The notes under the pieces are model-generated. The model had not been told where the DNA came from and did not search any database. It was given only the letters and a program-made list of their open reading frames with translations. Shown here piece by piece: positions 19,145 through 28,714 of a DNA stretch of 64,000 nucleotides (position 1 is its first letter; the number at the start of each line of letters is the position of its first letter). The stretch comes from Treponema sp. (lineage in GTDB: Bacteria; Spirochaetota; Spirochaetia; Treponematales; Treponemataceae): positions 186,001 to 250,000 of the forward strand of contig JAEESZ010000003.1 in the NCBI GenBank assembly GCA_016286535.1. The letters are read 5' to 3'. The position numbers and the translations under genes were made by a program.

Positions 19145-19927
19145 CTAGTTAAATAATTCCTTTCTATGACAAATTCCTAATTTTTGTAAGTTTTCAAGAA
19201 GATGGTCCGGCTCAAGGCTTAAATTTTCCTTTTTTATAAAATCGTCCAGATCTATAGTAAAGCGATTCATGGAAAAATGCTGAAAAAGAAAAACTTTCTG
19301 CCACTGCTCGGGATAATCCTTGTAGACTTCCTGCAGTTTATCTCTATAGGAAACGAAAAGTTTTTTATTACGAAGCTCTCCATAACCTACCAGCCAGAGT
19401 TCCGGCTTAAAGGAAGAGGAATCGCAGGCATTCAATAAATCTATATGGAGACGTCCGGTTTTTTCTGCCATCCAGAGCTGACTTTCTTCAAGCAGGGCCT
19501 TTACCTCCTCTCCGCCGTTTTTAATAAGATATTTAAGCTGATTTGTTTTTGCACTGTGAACGGGAGTTTTATTAAGAATAATGACATTTTTTCTAAAATC
19601 CACCTGCAAAACCGGATTCCGCCTGAAGTAACCTTCAGCAATCTTTCCGGCCTGCCCTACCAGGTAGCGGTTATTCTTTGCAAGCTGTTCATCTTTACCC
19701 GGGTTATCCCCAATAACTATAAGGCGGATTTCGTCCTCAGGGCCAATTTTGTCTAAGTCTCTATTATAAACGACGGGAGTTTCCAGGGGGTAAGGTGGTG
19801 TTGCGGCCGCTTTTGCCGCAGCTTCCTGCAGGGAGGCTAGTGTGGGACATCTCTTACTCCATTCTTCAATTTTTTCTTTGAATTCCTGCCTGAAAGAGCA
19901 AAAAATTTCCCATTGTTTCTTATTCAT
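19145..19927 (-). CDS. Uracil-DNA glycosylase superfamily-like protein
   Basis: 260 residues. The motif LIVIGDNPGKDEQLAKNNRYLVGQAG matches in position the GExPGxxEDxxGxPFVGxAG motif of family 4/5 uracil-DNA glycosylases, and NVIILNKTPVH and FLFQHFSMNRF occupy the NxxKCR-like and HPS-like positions. No iron-sulfur cysteines are seen, so it is not a canonical UdgA. The call is a superfamily assignment only. Stands alone between the export operon and a divergent secreted-protein gene. Confidence 0.55.
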   Translation of the reverse strand: MNKKQWEIFCSFRQEFKEKIEEWSKRCPTLASLQEAAAKAAATPPYPLETPVVYNRDLDKIGPEDEIRLIVIGDNPGKDEQLAKNNRYLVGQAGKIAEGYFRRNPVLQVDFRKNVIILNKTPVHSAKTNQLKYLIKNGGEEVKALLEESQLWMAEKTGRLHIDLLNACDSSSFKPELWLVGYGELRNKKLFVSYRDKLQEVYKDYPEQWQKVFLFQHFSMNRFTIDLDDFIKKENLSLEPDHLLENLQKLGICHRKELFN

Positions 19928-20018
19928 CTTATTTCCCTTTTCTTTTTTAACAATTATAGTATAAAATTATTATAATTAACACTTTCTTAAACCGATAATT
20001 AGATTAGACGGAGGTCCT

Positions 20019-20849
20019 ATGAAAAAACTATTATCTTTTGCTTTTGTTGCAAGCCTGTGTTTATCACTATTCGCAACTGATATTTTTAATTATGTTCCTT
20101 TAGCCGGAAACATTAAAAATTATACAAGAACAGATTATGTTATAGCTTCAAAATTTGGAAATTACTTCAGAACTCCAAGTGTGAAAATTGTAAAAGCTTT
20201 TAATAATTTGGGCAAAGAAGTTGAATCTTCTGAACTTACTCCAAAAGATGCCATTATCAACAGAATTACATCAACTTACGATGCCAAAGGAAATGTTACA
20301 GAACAGTCATGCTTTAATGCAGACAACGAATTACTCTGGAAAAACCTTATTGTTTATAAAAACAACCTTAAATCAGAAACTTCTGAATACGATGCAAAAA
20401 ATACATTAAAGGCAAAAATCATCTATACTTATGATGGTTCAAAACTTGTAGACGAAACCGGTTACAATGGTGACGGTGCCCTCGTATGGAAAACAATCTA
20501 CAAATACAATGCAGAAGGCCTTCTGGAAACTGAATTCGAATACAATGATGAAGGTTCCCTTGATATGAAATATGTTTACACTTACACAAACGAAGGAAAA
20601 ACAGATTCTATCACAACTTATAACAGCTATTCACACGATGTAAACCAGCAGATTTTCCGTTACGGTTCAAACGGACTTTTAACAGAAATCACAACTTACA
20701 ATGCTGATAAAGTTGTTTGCAACAGAAAAGTTCTTAAATATGATTCTGCAAACAATGTAATCAAACTTTCTGAATATGAAGTTTCAGAAAAGTTCGGTTC
20801 AACCAGCAATGATTTAGTTGCTCAGTCTGACTTTACCTATCAGTTCTAA
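20019..20849 (+). CDS. Secreted protein with RHS/YD-like repeats
   Basis: 276 residues with signal peptide KLLSFAFVASLCLSLFA. From residue 85 there is a chain of about six degenerate repeats of roughly 22 residues, each with a Tyr-Asp or Tyr-Asn turn (STYDAKGNVTEQ, SEYDAKNTLKAK, YKYNAEGLLETE, TYNADKVVCNRK). This resembles RHS/YD repeats that fold as beta-solenoids. No toxin or barrel domain follows, so a structural periplasmic or surface role is most plausible. Monocistronic, preceded by GGAGG at 20010-20014. Confidence 0.6.
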   Translation: MKKLLSFAFVASLCLSLFATDIFNYVPLAGNIKNYTRTDYVIASKFGNYFRTPSVKIVKAFNNLGKEVESSELTPKDAIINRITSTYDAKGNVTEQSCFNADNELLWKNLIVYKNNLKSETSEYDAKNTLKAKIIYTYDGSKLVDETGYNGDGALVWKTIYKYNAEGLLETEFEYNDEGSLDMKYVYTYTNEGKTDSITTYNSYSHDVNQQIFRYGSNGLLTEITTYNADKVVCNRKVLKYDSANNVIKLSEYEVSEKFGSTSNDLVAQSDFTYQF

Positions 20850-20869
20850 TATCTGGCCTGAGAAAAAGC

Positions 20870-22450
20870 TTAAAGCAAAGGCGCAAATATTCTTAAAGCT
20901 CTGCCTGCAAACTTGCGGATGGCAGGGCTTTTTTTATAGCTTTCGCAGGTCATAAGACTTGAATCCTTTACAATCTGATTAAAATCTTCCTGCATTTCTT
21001 TTACCACATCATTTTTATATAAAAGACAGCCGCACTCAAAATGATGATAAAGACTTCTGTAATCTAAGTTTATGGAACCTATTGTGGCAATTTTTCCATC
21101 GCAGACAAAAGTTTTTGAATGAATAAAGCCCTTCTGATACTCATAGATTTCTACGCCGTTTTTCATTAAATCATACTGGAAAGTTTTACCAATGCAGAAG
21201 GTAGTAAAATGATCCGGGATAGAAGGCACTGCAATTCTTACCCTTACCCCCCTCTGAACGGCAAAAATCAAATCTGTAAGCAGGTGATTATCGATTAAAA
21301 GATAAGGAGTGGTTATATCAAGGCTTTTTTTTGCATGATTGATTAAATAAAGATAGACATTTTCTGCAATATCAATTTTATTAAAGGCATCGTCAGCATA
21401 AGGAATTACAAGGCCCTTACTTTCATAAGTTTTTTGTCCGCCGTGTAAAAAATAGGCAAAGTCTTCTTCTTTTTTAGACTGCAGATTCCAGGTTTGCAGG
21501 AACATGCGGGTAAAGCTGACTGCGGCCGGGCCTGAGATTTTTATGGCATTATCCTTCCAGTAGGCAAAGCGGTTTTTGCCGTAATTAAAATATTCGTTTG
21601 AAAGGTTGAGGCCGCCGGTAAAAGCGATTTCTGAATCTATAAGGACAATTTTTCTGTGGTCGCGGTTATTTATCTCGGTTGAAAAAAATGGAATTACAGG
21701 AAGAAAAACGTGGGCTTCTATTCCCTTAGATTCAAGATACTTCTGGTAGGAAGACTGGGCTGCCGCTACAGAACCAATGCCATCATAAATGATGCGCACT
21801 TTTACACCTTCCTTTACCTTCTTTTCCAGAATCCTTAAAATTTTATTCCAGGATTCATCAACTCCTATTATAAAAAACTCCAGAAAGATAAAAGATTTTG
21901 CCTTTTCAAGGCTCCGGCATAATTCATCAAAAAAAACTTCTCCGCTTTCAAAGTATTCAAGCTGATTATTCTGATAGGGATAAAACTTTCCTACCCTTAA
22001 AAGATACTTTCCCAGATCTTCAATCTCTGCCTTTTCCAGCATTTTAGAAAAGCCTTCCTCCGGCGGATAAAAGCCCTTTAATTTGTCATTAATTTTATTC
22101 ATTCTTTTACGGTAATATCTTCCGCCATAGTTTCCGTGGTACATTAAATAGGCAGAAACTCCAAACAAAGGAAAGATTACCAGAGGCAAGAGCCAGGTAA
22201 TTTTGAACTCGTTACGCCCCCTGGAGTTAGAAAGATAAATCATAAATATGGCTGAAAGGCCAATGGAGGTTCCGTAATAGTATTCAATATGGGGATTCAG
22301 TCTTACGCAGAAAAGAATGAAGATGCTTATTTGCAGGGCAATAATAAAAAAGGAAAGAATGACTCGGCTGTAAAAGATTTTTGCAAGAAAGCGCCTGCCG
22401 TTTTTATCTTTTATGATAAGATTTGTTAAATCAGTTTTATTTTTTGCCAT
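20870..22450 (-). CDS. cls: Cardiolipin synthase
   Basis: 526 residues. Two N-terminal helices and a PLDc_N-like segment are followed by two phospholipase-D HKD motifs: NNRDHRKIVLIDSEIAFTGG (His near residue 265) and FIHSKTFVCDGKIATIGSIN (His near 443). Makes cardiolipin from phosphatidylglycerol at the inner membrane. Length slightly above the usual 480-510. Converges with the 20019-20849 gene. Confidence 0.92.
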   Translation of the reverse strand: MAKNKTDLTNLIIKDKNGRRFLAKIFYSRVILSFFIIALQISIFILFCVRLNPHIEYYYGTSIGLSAIFMIYLSNSRGRNEFKITWLLPLVIFPLFGVSAYLMYHGNYGGRYYRKRMNKINDKLKGFYPPEEGFSKMLEKAEIEDLGKYLLRVGKFYPYQNNQLEYFESGEVFFDELCRSLEKAKSFIFLEFFIIGVDESWNKILRILEKKVKEGVKVRIIYDGIGSVAAAQSSYQKYLESKGIEAHVFLPVIPFFSTEINNRDHRKIVLIDSEIAFTGGLNLSNEYFNYGKNRFAYWKDNAIKISGPAAVSFTRMFLQTWNLQSKKEEDFAYFLHGGQKTYESKGLVIPYADDAFNKIDIAENVYLYLINHAKKSLDITTPYLLIDNHLLTDLIFAVQRGVRVRIAVPSIPDHFTTFCIGKTFQYDLMKNGVEIYEYQKGFIHSKTFVCDGKIATIGSINLDYRSLYHHFECGCLLYKNDVVKEMQEDFNQIVKDSSLMTCESYKKSPAIRKFAGRALRIFAPLL

Positions 22451-22805
22451 AAGATGATTATAGCATAAGAAAATTCTTTAGCCACTAAAGGAAGAAGATG
22501 AAAATACAAATATAATTAAGCTCAAAAAATGCTCCCGCAGGAACCGTCTTTATGCTCCGCCGAGAAGCCTTTATGTTCGCAAGCTCACTCTGTGTTTCAA
22601 TTACAGAAAGAATCTGCTTTATCGGCTTCAACGCTCCGCAAAAGCCGAACCCTGCTCGCGCATTTTTATAATTAATATTTATCTTTATATTCTTTTCATC
22701 TTCTTCCTTATTTTACTTTTGCAATATCGTATAAGTCTTTTATTAACAACTTTTTTACATTATAATAATACTGATTTAATAAAAATTTTCCCTGGAGGAA
22801 GCATT
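22451..22805. other. Gene-free stretch of 355 bases
   Basis: Between the divergent cls and LysM genes. It holds an imperfect inverted repeat (22525-22667) richer in G+C than its surroundings and, near the right end, TATAAT at 22761-22766 as the likely -10 of the LysM gene. No credible ORF on either strand: the longer frames would run into the LysM gene without a ribosome site. Confidence 0.6.
22525..22667. repeat. Imperfect inverted-repeat element, about 143 bp
   Basis: The ends AAAAATGCTCCCGCAGG (22525-22541) and CCTGCTCGCGCATTTTT (22651-22667) pair at 14 of 17 positions. Further in, related GAAGCC and GCTCCGC words occur in opposite orientation. A smaller hairpin, CTGT-N9-ACAG, lies near 22590-22606. 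It looks like a degenerate mobile or palindromic element, or the terminator region of a lost gene. Confidence 0.4.
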
Positions 22806-23960
22806 ATGAAAACTATTGGTATTAAACTTGCAGACGGTTCTTTTTATCCTGTTTTAGAAGAAGGCTCAGCTCAGTCAAAAAAGCTTGAACTTACAACCGC
22901 CAACAACAATCAGACAAAAGTTATGGTTGACCTTTATCGTTCTGCAAACTGCACAATGGAAGATGCAGAATATGTTGAATCCCTCCAGATTGAAAATCTT
23001 ATTGAACACCCAAACGGAGAAGCAACCATAGCCTTTAACGTTTCTCTCAATGAAGACAATGAGCTGGAAGCAGAAATTATTGACGAAGAAACCGGAAATT
23101 CCAGCGTTGCAGATAAAATTTCTCTTGTTTCAAGAACACTGGAAGAAAGAGCCCTTACAGACGAGTTCAACATTGCAGATGAAAGTTCTGCCCTCTTAAA
23201 CAATGATGACGACATTTTCTCTACAGACGGGCTGGATTTGCAGGAAGACACACAGGTTGCAGAGGATACTCAGGCTGCAACAGCAGACGAGACTGTAGCT
23301 GCAGATGAAACTTTCACTTTTGATGAAAATCCGGCTGCGACAGCTGACGAAACTACAGCAGCTGACGAGACTCCTGCCCCAGAAGAAAATGATGATTTTT
23401 TCAATATGGACAATGAACCTTTACCTTCAGCAGGCATCAGTTTTACAGGTCTTTATGACAAAGAAACCGAAGAAGGAAAATCTGAACCTGAATTTGAAGA
23501 TGAAACAGAAAGAAAAACAAAAGTTCCTGTTATTATCTGCATTATCTGTGCAATAATCTGTATTTTAGCAGTTATCCTTATCTTCTTTGTTTTACCAACC
23601 AGATGCAATCTGCTTTCTAAAAAGACTGCAGAAAAAGCCGCAGCAGAAGAAAGTCCTGTCGTAATTGAAGAAAGCCTGGAAGAACCAGAAGAAGTAATTG
23701 TAGAAACAGTTCCTGCCGCAAAGGAAGATGAAATTGTAATCATCGAAGAAGCAGAAAAAGTAATTCCTGAAGCTCCTCAGGCAGCTGAAGAAAAACAAAA
23801 GGAAAGCATCTACAAAATCAAATGGGGCGATACTCTCTGGGATATTGCAGGCACTTACTACAAGAATCCATGGAAATATAAATATCTTGCAGAATATAAC
23901 GGAATAAAAAATCCAGACTACATAATTTCGGGAACAGAGATTATCATTCCTGCAGAGTAA
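22806..23960 (+). CDS. LysM-domain membrane protein with Hsp70-like N-terminal region
   Basis: 384 residues from ATG 22806, chosen for its ribosome site CTGGAGGAAG; the frame is open 29 codons further but without support. Residues 1-110 read like a diverged Hsp70 substrate-binding beta domain (HPNGEATIAFNVSLNEDNEL...EIIDEETGN). Then comes a long acidic Ala/Asp/Glu/Thr-rich linker, one membrane helix (PVIICIICAIICILAVILIF), another acidic Pro/Glu linker, and a C-terminal LysM module (YKIKWGDTLWDIAGTYY). Tandem with the lytic transglycosylase gene, 2 bases apart, so peptidoglycan-related. Confidence 0.75.
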   Translation: MKTIGIKLADGSFYPVLEEGSAQSKKLELTTANNNQTKVMVDLYRSANCTMEDAEYVESLQIENLIEHPNGEATIAFNVSLNEDNELEAEIIDEETGNSSVADKISLVSRTLEERALTDEFNIADESSALLNNDDDIFSTDGLDLQEDTQVAEDTQAATADETVAADETFTFDENPAATADETTAADETPAPEENDDFFNMDNEPLPSAGISFTGLYDKETEEGKSEPEFEDETERKTKVPVIICIICAIICILAVILIFFVLPTRCNLLSKKTAEKAAAEESPVVIEESLEEPEEVIVETVPAAKEDEIVIIEEAEKVIPEAPQAAEEKQKESIYKIKWGDTLWDIAGTYYKNPWKYKYLAEYNGIKNPDYIISGTEIIIPAE

Positions 23961-23962
23961 AA

Positions 23963-26047
23963 ATGCATTCATTAAAACACAGGTTTCCTCTTTTTTTACT
24001 ATTAACATTACTTTCGTTTATCTCATGTTCAGCCTCTAAAACGGAACAGAAGGCTTATGGTCCCGACACCGATTATTTTATTGGCCTTACCTATCTGGAA
24101 GAAGGCCGCATAGAAGAAGCTGCCAGAAAATTTGAAGCCTGCAGTAAGAAAGGAACATACTACTGCGCCAGAAAAAGTGCAGAAGAATTATGTAAGATTG
24201 GTGATTTGCAGCAGAAAAACAAGGCAGTTTTGAATCTTATAGAAAACTACAAAGATTCTCAGACCTTACTTATTGCGGCCCGCCAGTTATGGAATTCAAG
24301 GGAAATCAACAAACTTATAGAAATAAGCGAAAACCTGGATTTTTCTAAAGAAAAGGATGAAACTATCCGCCTTAGACTTCTGGCCATGCAAGCAAGATGC
24401 GATTCCCGCTTAAAGGATGAAGTTTATACCTGGTTTACAGCCTGTCCTCTTTCTGAACAGCATTTTACCTTTTACAGAGACAACTGGCCTCATCCAGATT
24501 TTTCTGATGAAGATGCAGTTTTTACTCCACAGGAATTTGCCATTAACTACAGAATTGAACTTTACAGACGCAATTACACCTGGACCTTTAATAACTGTCC
24601 GATTATTCTGGAATATTTTGAAAACAAAGAGCTTCACCTTAGCGAACAGCTTGCTTCTGACATTGGAAAATCTTACCTCTACGGAAGCCCACAGTTCTTA
24701 AAAAATGCCCAGTATTTTAAGGCTTTTGCAAACTCCTATAAGGGAACAAAACTGGAATATTACTTCTGGTTTTATGCAGGACGCTTTTACGACAAGGCCG
24801 GAAACTATTATTCTTCTGCAAAAAACTGTTTTGCACAGGCCATGAACTGCGCAAACACAGAAAGTCAGAAAGATGATGCTATCTGGTATCTTCTGGAAAT
24901 CTCAAGAAATTACAATATAGAAAGCCTTATTTCTTCAATTCAGGAATATTCAAGATTATGGAATAAAGCCTCAAATTTTGACTCTTTTTTTGAACGACTT
25001 ATAACTCCCCTTTTACTTTCGGGAAAAAGAGAAAGCTTTTACGAACTCTATTCAAAACTGGACGGATATGCTTCAGATGAAGTTATAGGCCAGTATGCAT
25101 ATATTTATGGCCGCTTATGTCAGGAAGGCTATGCTGATGGGGATGAAGCAGCCATAAAGGCAGCCTTTAACAGGGCCTTAAAATCTGGCAGCAATATTTA
25201 CTATAAACTGCTGGCCGCCTATGAATTAAAACTTTCTCCGGAAGAAATCTCCAGTCTGATTGCCTCTTTTGGAATTTACCAGGCAAAAGAAATAAATCCC
25301 GCTGCAGAAATTCTTTTAAAAGGATATGCAGATTTTGGTTTTCCTCAATACATTTACGAAAACTATAATCTGCTTAGCCGGGAAGGAATTTCATCTAAAA
25401 CAGCTTTCTACCTTGCAGAATTTCTGCAAAAATGCGCTTCATCAAACATTGCTTATTATCCTCAGAGCCTTAGAATTGCAAGCAGGGCCGGCTTTAATTC
25501 CCAGGAAAAACTTACAAAAGAAGAGCTTATGCTCATTTATCCTAAAGACTACAGCGACCTTATAGAAGCAGAATGCAGCAAGTACAACATGAAAGACTCC
25601 CTTATGTATGCTCTTGTAAGAAGCGAAAGTTTTTTTGATGCAGAAATTGTCAGCTCAGCAGGAGCAACAGGTTTGACCCAGCTTATGCAGCTTACAGCCC
25701 AGGACATAGCAAAAAGATTAAAGATTACAGACTACTCTCTTACAGACCCGGCCATAAACCTTGAGTTTGGAACCTGGTACTTAAACAATCTTTACGAACG
25801 CCTTGATAAGTCATATCTCCACGCCTTTTATTCTTACAACGCAGGAATCAATTCTCTTAGAAAATGGCTTAAAGGTTCCATTATAGATTTTGGGGCTAAA
25901 CAAAAGATGCCAAATGATATATTCTTAGAGACCATACCTTACGCAGAAACAAGAGAATACGGACGCAAACTGGTTTCTGCAACTGTAATGTACGAATATT
26001 TATACAATGATAATTTTGCTGAAATTTTACAGCATATAATAAAGTAG
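23963..26047 (+). CDS. Soluble lytic murein transglycosylase (Slt-like lipoprotein)
   Basis: 694 residues. The N-terminus carries a lipobox LLSFISCS. Residues 30-520 are helical TPR/superhelical repeats (LTYLEEGRIEEAARKFEAC opens the first). The C-terminal SLT domain contains the catalytic Glu in YALVRSESFFD (about residue 553), GATGLTQLMQLTAQDIA and FYSYNAGINSLRKWL. Cleaves glycan strands of the sacculus. Immediately follows the LysM gene, with which it probably cooperates. Confidence 0.92.
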   Translation: MHSLKHRFPLFLLLTLLSFISCSASKTEQKAYGPDTDYFIGLTYLEEGRIEEAARKFEACSKKGTYYCARKSAEELCKIGDLQQKNKAVLNLIENYKDSQTLLIAARQLWNSREINKLIEISENLDFSKEKDETIRLRLLAMQARCDSRLKDEVYTWFTACPLSEQHFTFYRDNWPHPDFSDEDAVFTPQEFAINYRIELYRRNYTWTFNNCPIILEYFENKELHLSEQLASDIGKSYLYGSPQFLKNAQYFKAFANSYKGTKLEYYFWFYAGRFYDKAGNYYSSAKNCFAQAMNCANTESQKDDAIWYLLEISRNYNIESLISSIQEYSRLWNKASNFDSFFERLITPLLLSGKRESFYELYSKLDGYASDEVIGQYAYIYGRLCQEGYADGDEAAIKAAFNRALKSGSNIYYKLLAAYELKLSPEEISSLIASFGIYQAKEINPAAEILLKGYADFGFPQYIYENYNLLSREGISSKTAFYLAEFLQKCASSNIAYYPQSLRIASRAGFNSQEKLTKEELMLIYPKDYSDLIEAECSKYNMKDSLMYALVRSESFFDAEIVSSAGATGLTQLMQLTAQDIAKRLKITDYSLTDPAINLEFGTWYLNNLYERLDKSYLHAFYSYNAGINSLRKWLKGSIIDFGAKQKMPNDIFLETIPYAETREYGRKLVSATVMYEYLYNDNFAEILQHIIK

Positions 26048-26056
26048 GTTTTATTT

Positions 26057-27787
26057 ATGAACGGACCATTAGCAAATTTATTACCACAGGTAATGCACTT
26101 TTCAAAACTTCAGGCAACTCAATTAGTTCTTCTCTTAGGAATCATCCTTTTTGCTGGCGCTGCGGGAGGTTGGCTTTTTCAGAAGCTTAAGATTCCACAG
26201 GTTGTAGGTTACATTGTAACAGGAATCCTTATCGGTTCTTCGGGCTTTCACATTCTTGAACCAAATGTAATTGCAGCCCTTGACCCCATCAGTACGGTAG
26301 CCCTTTCTTTTATCGGTTTTTTAATTGGCGGCGAATTAAAGCTTGGAACAATCAAAAAATATGGAAAGCAGTTTATAAGCATTCTGCTTTTTGAATCCAT
26401 CACCCCTGCCATTATTGTTTCAGGCATGGTTACCCTTATTGTTTTTCTTTTTACAAAGGATTTTACCCACGCCATTTCTTTAGGCCTTACTCTTGGTGCC
26501 ATCTGTTCTGCAACCGCACCTGCCGCCACAACAGACGTACTTGTAGAATACAGAACCAGAGGTCCATTAACTACAACTGTTTACGGAATTGTTGCCATGG
26601 ACGATGCTGTAGCCCTCATCCTGTACACAATTGCATCAACAATAGTTACACCATTAATTGGCGGCCATTCTTTAAGCTTTGGAGTACAGTTATTAAACAT
26701 TGCAAAAGATATTTTCGGTTCCATTTTACTAGGTGGCGGCGTCGGCTTTATTCTTATGCTCATTACAAGAAGAATCTTAGACAAAGATGCCCGCGTTCTG
26801 ACTTTTTCTCTAGGCTGTCTCTTTTTAAGTACCGGAATCTGCAATGTTCTTGGACTGGATAACATTCTTGCAGCCATGAGTCTTGGCTTTGTAATGGTAA
26901 ACTTTTCTACACCAAAGGCAAAAAATATCTTTTCTCTGGTAGAAAAATACACTCCTCCAATCTATGTACTTTTCTTTGTACTTGTTGGTTCAAAATTAAA
27001 CATCTGGATTATTACTCCCTTCCTGGGCTTAATTGCCATTATTTATGTTTTAGGCAGAACTTTTGGAAAAACAATAGGCTCTATGCTTGGTGCAGCCCTT
27101 ACAAAAGCTCCAAAAAGCGTACAGAAATTTCTTCCTTTCTGTCTTTTAAGTCAGGCAGGAGTTGCAATCGGTCTTTCAATTGCAGCCGGTAATGACTTTT
27201 CCGATTCCATAGGACCTGAAATCCTCTTAATTATTACGGCAACCACCTTTATAGTTCAGCTGATTGGTCCTGTTTTTGTAAAAATTGGCGTAACAAAGGC
27301 CGGAGAATGCGGATTAAATGTTACAATTGATGATATAAAAAAGAACAGCCGTGTTACAGACGTAATGTGGGGCTCTGAAAAAATCTGTAACTACGAAAGC
27401 CCTGCCATCATAAGCGAAAACGAAAGCCTTTTTACACTTTTAAATTCCTTCAGCAGAAATCCTTTCTTAAACTATGTAGTAAAAGATAAGGATGGAAAAC
27501 TTGTGGGCTATATAAGCCTGGAACACCTTAAGGAAATTATGCAGATTGGAGATTTTGCCGAAAACATGCTGGCTATGGATGTTATGGATGTCCCTCGTAT
27601 TACGGTAAAGCCTTCTACAACCCTGCCGGATGCCTACAGCATTTTTGAAGAAAATGATATTGATGCCCTTCCAATTGTGGACGCTAACGGCGAAGCGGTA
27701 GGAATTCTTGAAAAAAATACCGTAGATCATTATCTTCACACCAGAATCATTGCTCTTAACAGAAAATTAGACGAATTAGACAATTAA
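26057..27787 (+). CDS. CPA2-family cation:proton antiporter with CBS pair
   Basis: 576 residues. About 12 membrane helices in residues 15-400, with the Kef/NapA-type openings LKIPQVVGYIVTGILIGSSG and the discontinuous-helix acidic motif YGIVAMDDAVALILYTIAS (Asp-Asp). Instead of a TrkA-N/RCK domain, the C-terminus has two CBS motifs (about 430-570: VTDVMWG...VVKDKDGKLVGYISLEHL and AMDVMDVPRITVKPSTT...LPIVDANGEAVGILEKN), suggesting control by an adenine nucleotide. Exchanges K+ or Na+ for protons at the inner membrane. Confidence 0.88.
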   Translation: MNGPLANLLPQVMHFSKLQATQLVLLLGIILFAGAAGGWLFQKLKIPQVVGYIVTGILIGSSGFHILEPNVIAALDPISTVALSFIGFLIGGELKLGTIKKYGKQFISILLFESITPAIIVSGMVTLIVFLFTKDFTHAISLGLTLGAICSATAPAATTDVLVEYRTRGPLTTTVYGIVAMDDAVALILYTIASTIVTPLIGGHSLSFGVQLLNIAKDIFGSILLGGGVGFILMLITRRILDKDARVLTFSLGCLFLSTGICNVLGLDNILAAMSLGFVMVNFSTPKAKNIFSLVEKYTPPIYVLFFVLVGSKLNIWIITPFLGLIAIIYVLGRTFGKTIGSMLGAALTKAPKSVQKFLPFCLLSQAGVAIGLSIAAGNDFSDSIGPEILLIITATTFIVQLIGPVFVKIGVTKAGECGLNVTIDDIKKNSRVTDVMWGSEKICNYESPAIISENESLFTLLNSFSRNPFLNYVVKDKDGKLVGYISLEHLKEIMQIGDFAENMLAMDVMDVPRITVKPSTTLPDAYSIFEENDIDALPIVDANGEAVGILEKNTVDHYLHTRIIALNRKLDELDN

Positions 27788-27845
27788 TACATTTTTTCAA
27801 TGACACTCATACTTTTTTTTAGTAAATTAGATAAGGAGGCAAATT

Positions 27846-28115
27846 ATGGCAGATAAGAAGTTAGAAGAAACAGTAAAAGAAGCTTTGGAAATGTTCCGCC
27901 CACAATTACAGGCTGATGGCGGAGATATGGAATACGTTTGTATTGATGATAACAATGTAGTTCATCTTAATTTAACAGGTGCCTGCGGAAGCTGTCCAAT
28001 GGCATTAATGACTTTAAAAATGGGAATTGAGCGTTACTTAAAAGACGCCTGCCCTGAAATTACAGAAGTTGTTCAGGATAATGCAATCAGTAACGGAGAA
28101 GATTATCCATTCTAA
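27846..28115 (+). CDS. NifU C-terminal-domain iron-sulfur scaffold
   Basis: 89 residues, a stand-alone Nfu/NifU_C domain. The cluster-binding motif GACGSCPMALMTLKMGIE (CxxC) is intact, and QLQADGGDMEYVCIDD is the usual opening. It hands 4Fe-4S clusters to target proteins. Strong ribosome site AAGGAGG. It is some 4 kb upstream of the nitrogenase-like island, so its link to that system is only suggestive. Confidence 0.93.
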   Translation: MADKKLEETVKEALEMFRPQLQADGGDMEYVCIDDNNVVHLNLTGACGSCPMALMTLKMGIERYLKDACPEITEVVQDNAISNGEDYPF

Positions 28116-28147
28116 AAAAATCTCATACACAAAACTACGAGGATTTT

Positions 28148-28702
28148 ATGAAAATTGAAAAAGACAAATGGGTTGCCATTCACTATACACTTACAGACGA
28201 AACAGGCAAACAGATTGATTCATCTGTAAACGGGGCACCACTTGGTTATGTTCATGGCCGTGGATATTTAATTCAGGGACTTGAAAATGAACTGGAAGGA
28301 AAAAGCGCAGGCGATAAATTTAAGGCTGTTATTCAGCCAGAGCTTGGCTACGGTACTTATGATGAACGTATGGTTGTAGAAATCAACCGTGACCAGTTTG
28401 ATTCTTCCATGGGCATTGAAATTGGAATGCAGTTTCAGGTTATGACTCCTGGCGGACCAGCTATAGTTCGTGTTGTAAAAATTGACGGCGATAAAATTAC
28501 TATTGACGGAAATCATGAGCTGGCAGGCAAGGTTCTTACTTTTGATGTTGAAGTTGTAGAAGTACGCGACGCTACCGAAGAAGAATTAAATCCACGCGGA
28601 TGTGGAGGATGCGGTGGCTGCGGCGGCGAAGGCGGCTGTGGTGGAGACTGCGGAAGCGGTTGTGGCGAAGGTTGCGGCGGAGACTGTGGCTGCGGCAATT
28701 AA
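28148..28702 (+). CDS. slyD: SlyD-type FKBP peptidyl-prolyl isomerase with Cys/Gly tail
   Basis: 184 residues. SlyD FKBP domain (VAIHYTLTDETGKQIDSS; GYVHGRGYLIQGLENEL) with the inserted IF chaperone flap around QPELGYGTYDERMVVEINR. The C-terminal 35 residues are almost only Gly and Cys (GCGGCGGCGG, about 13 Cys) with no His, unlike the His-rich nickel tail of enterobacterial SlyD. Foldase and probable metal store or chaperone. Starts 32 bases after the Nfu gene. Confidence 0.9.
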   Translation: MKIEKDKWVAIHYTLTDETGKQIDSSVNGAPLGYVHGRGYLIQGLENELEGKSAGDKFKAVIQPELGYGTYDERMVVEINRDQFDSSMGIEIGMQFQVMTPGGPAIVRVVKIDGDKITIDGNHELAGKVLTFDVEVVEVRDATEEELNPRGCGGCGGCGGEGGCGGDCGSGCGEGCGGDCGCGN

Positions 28703-28714
28703 GGAGAAAAATAA

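Noticed and set aside
23592..24008. Minus-strand ORF of 138 codons
   Set aside because: Antisense to the acidic linker and LysM region; composition (Phe, Cys, Asn) is what Glu/Ala-rich coding produces on the other strand.
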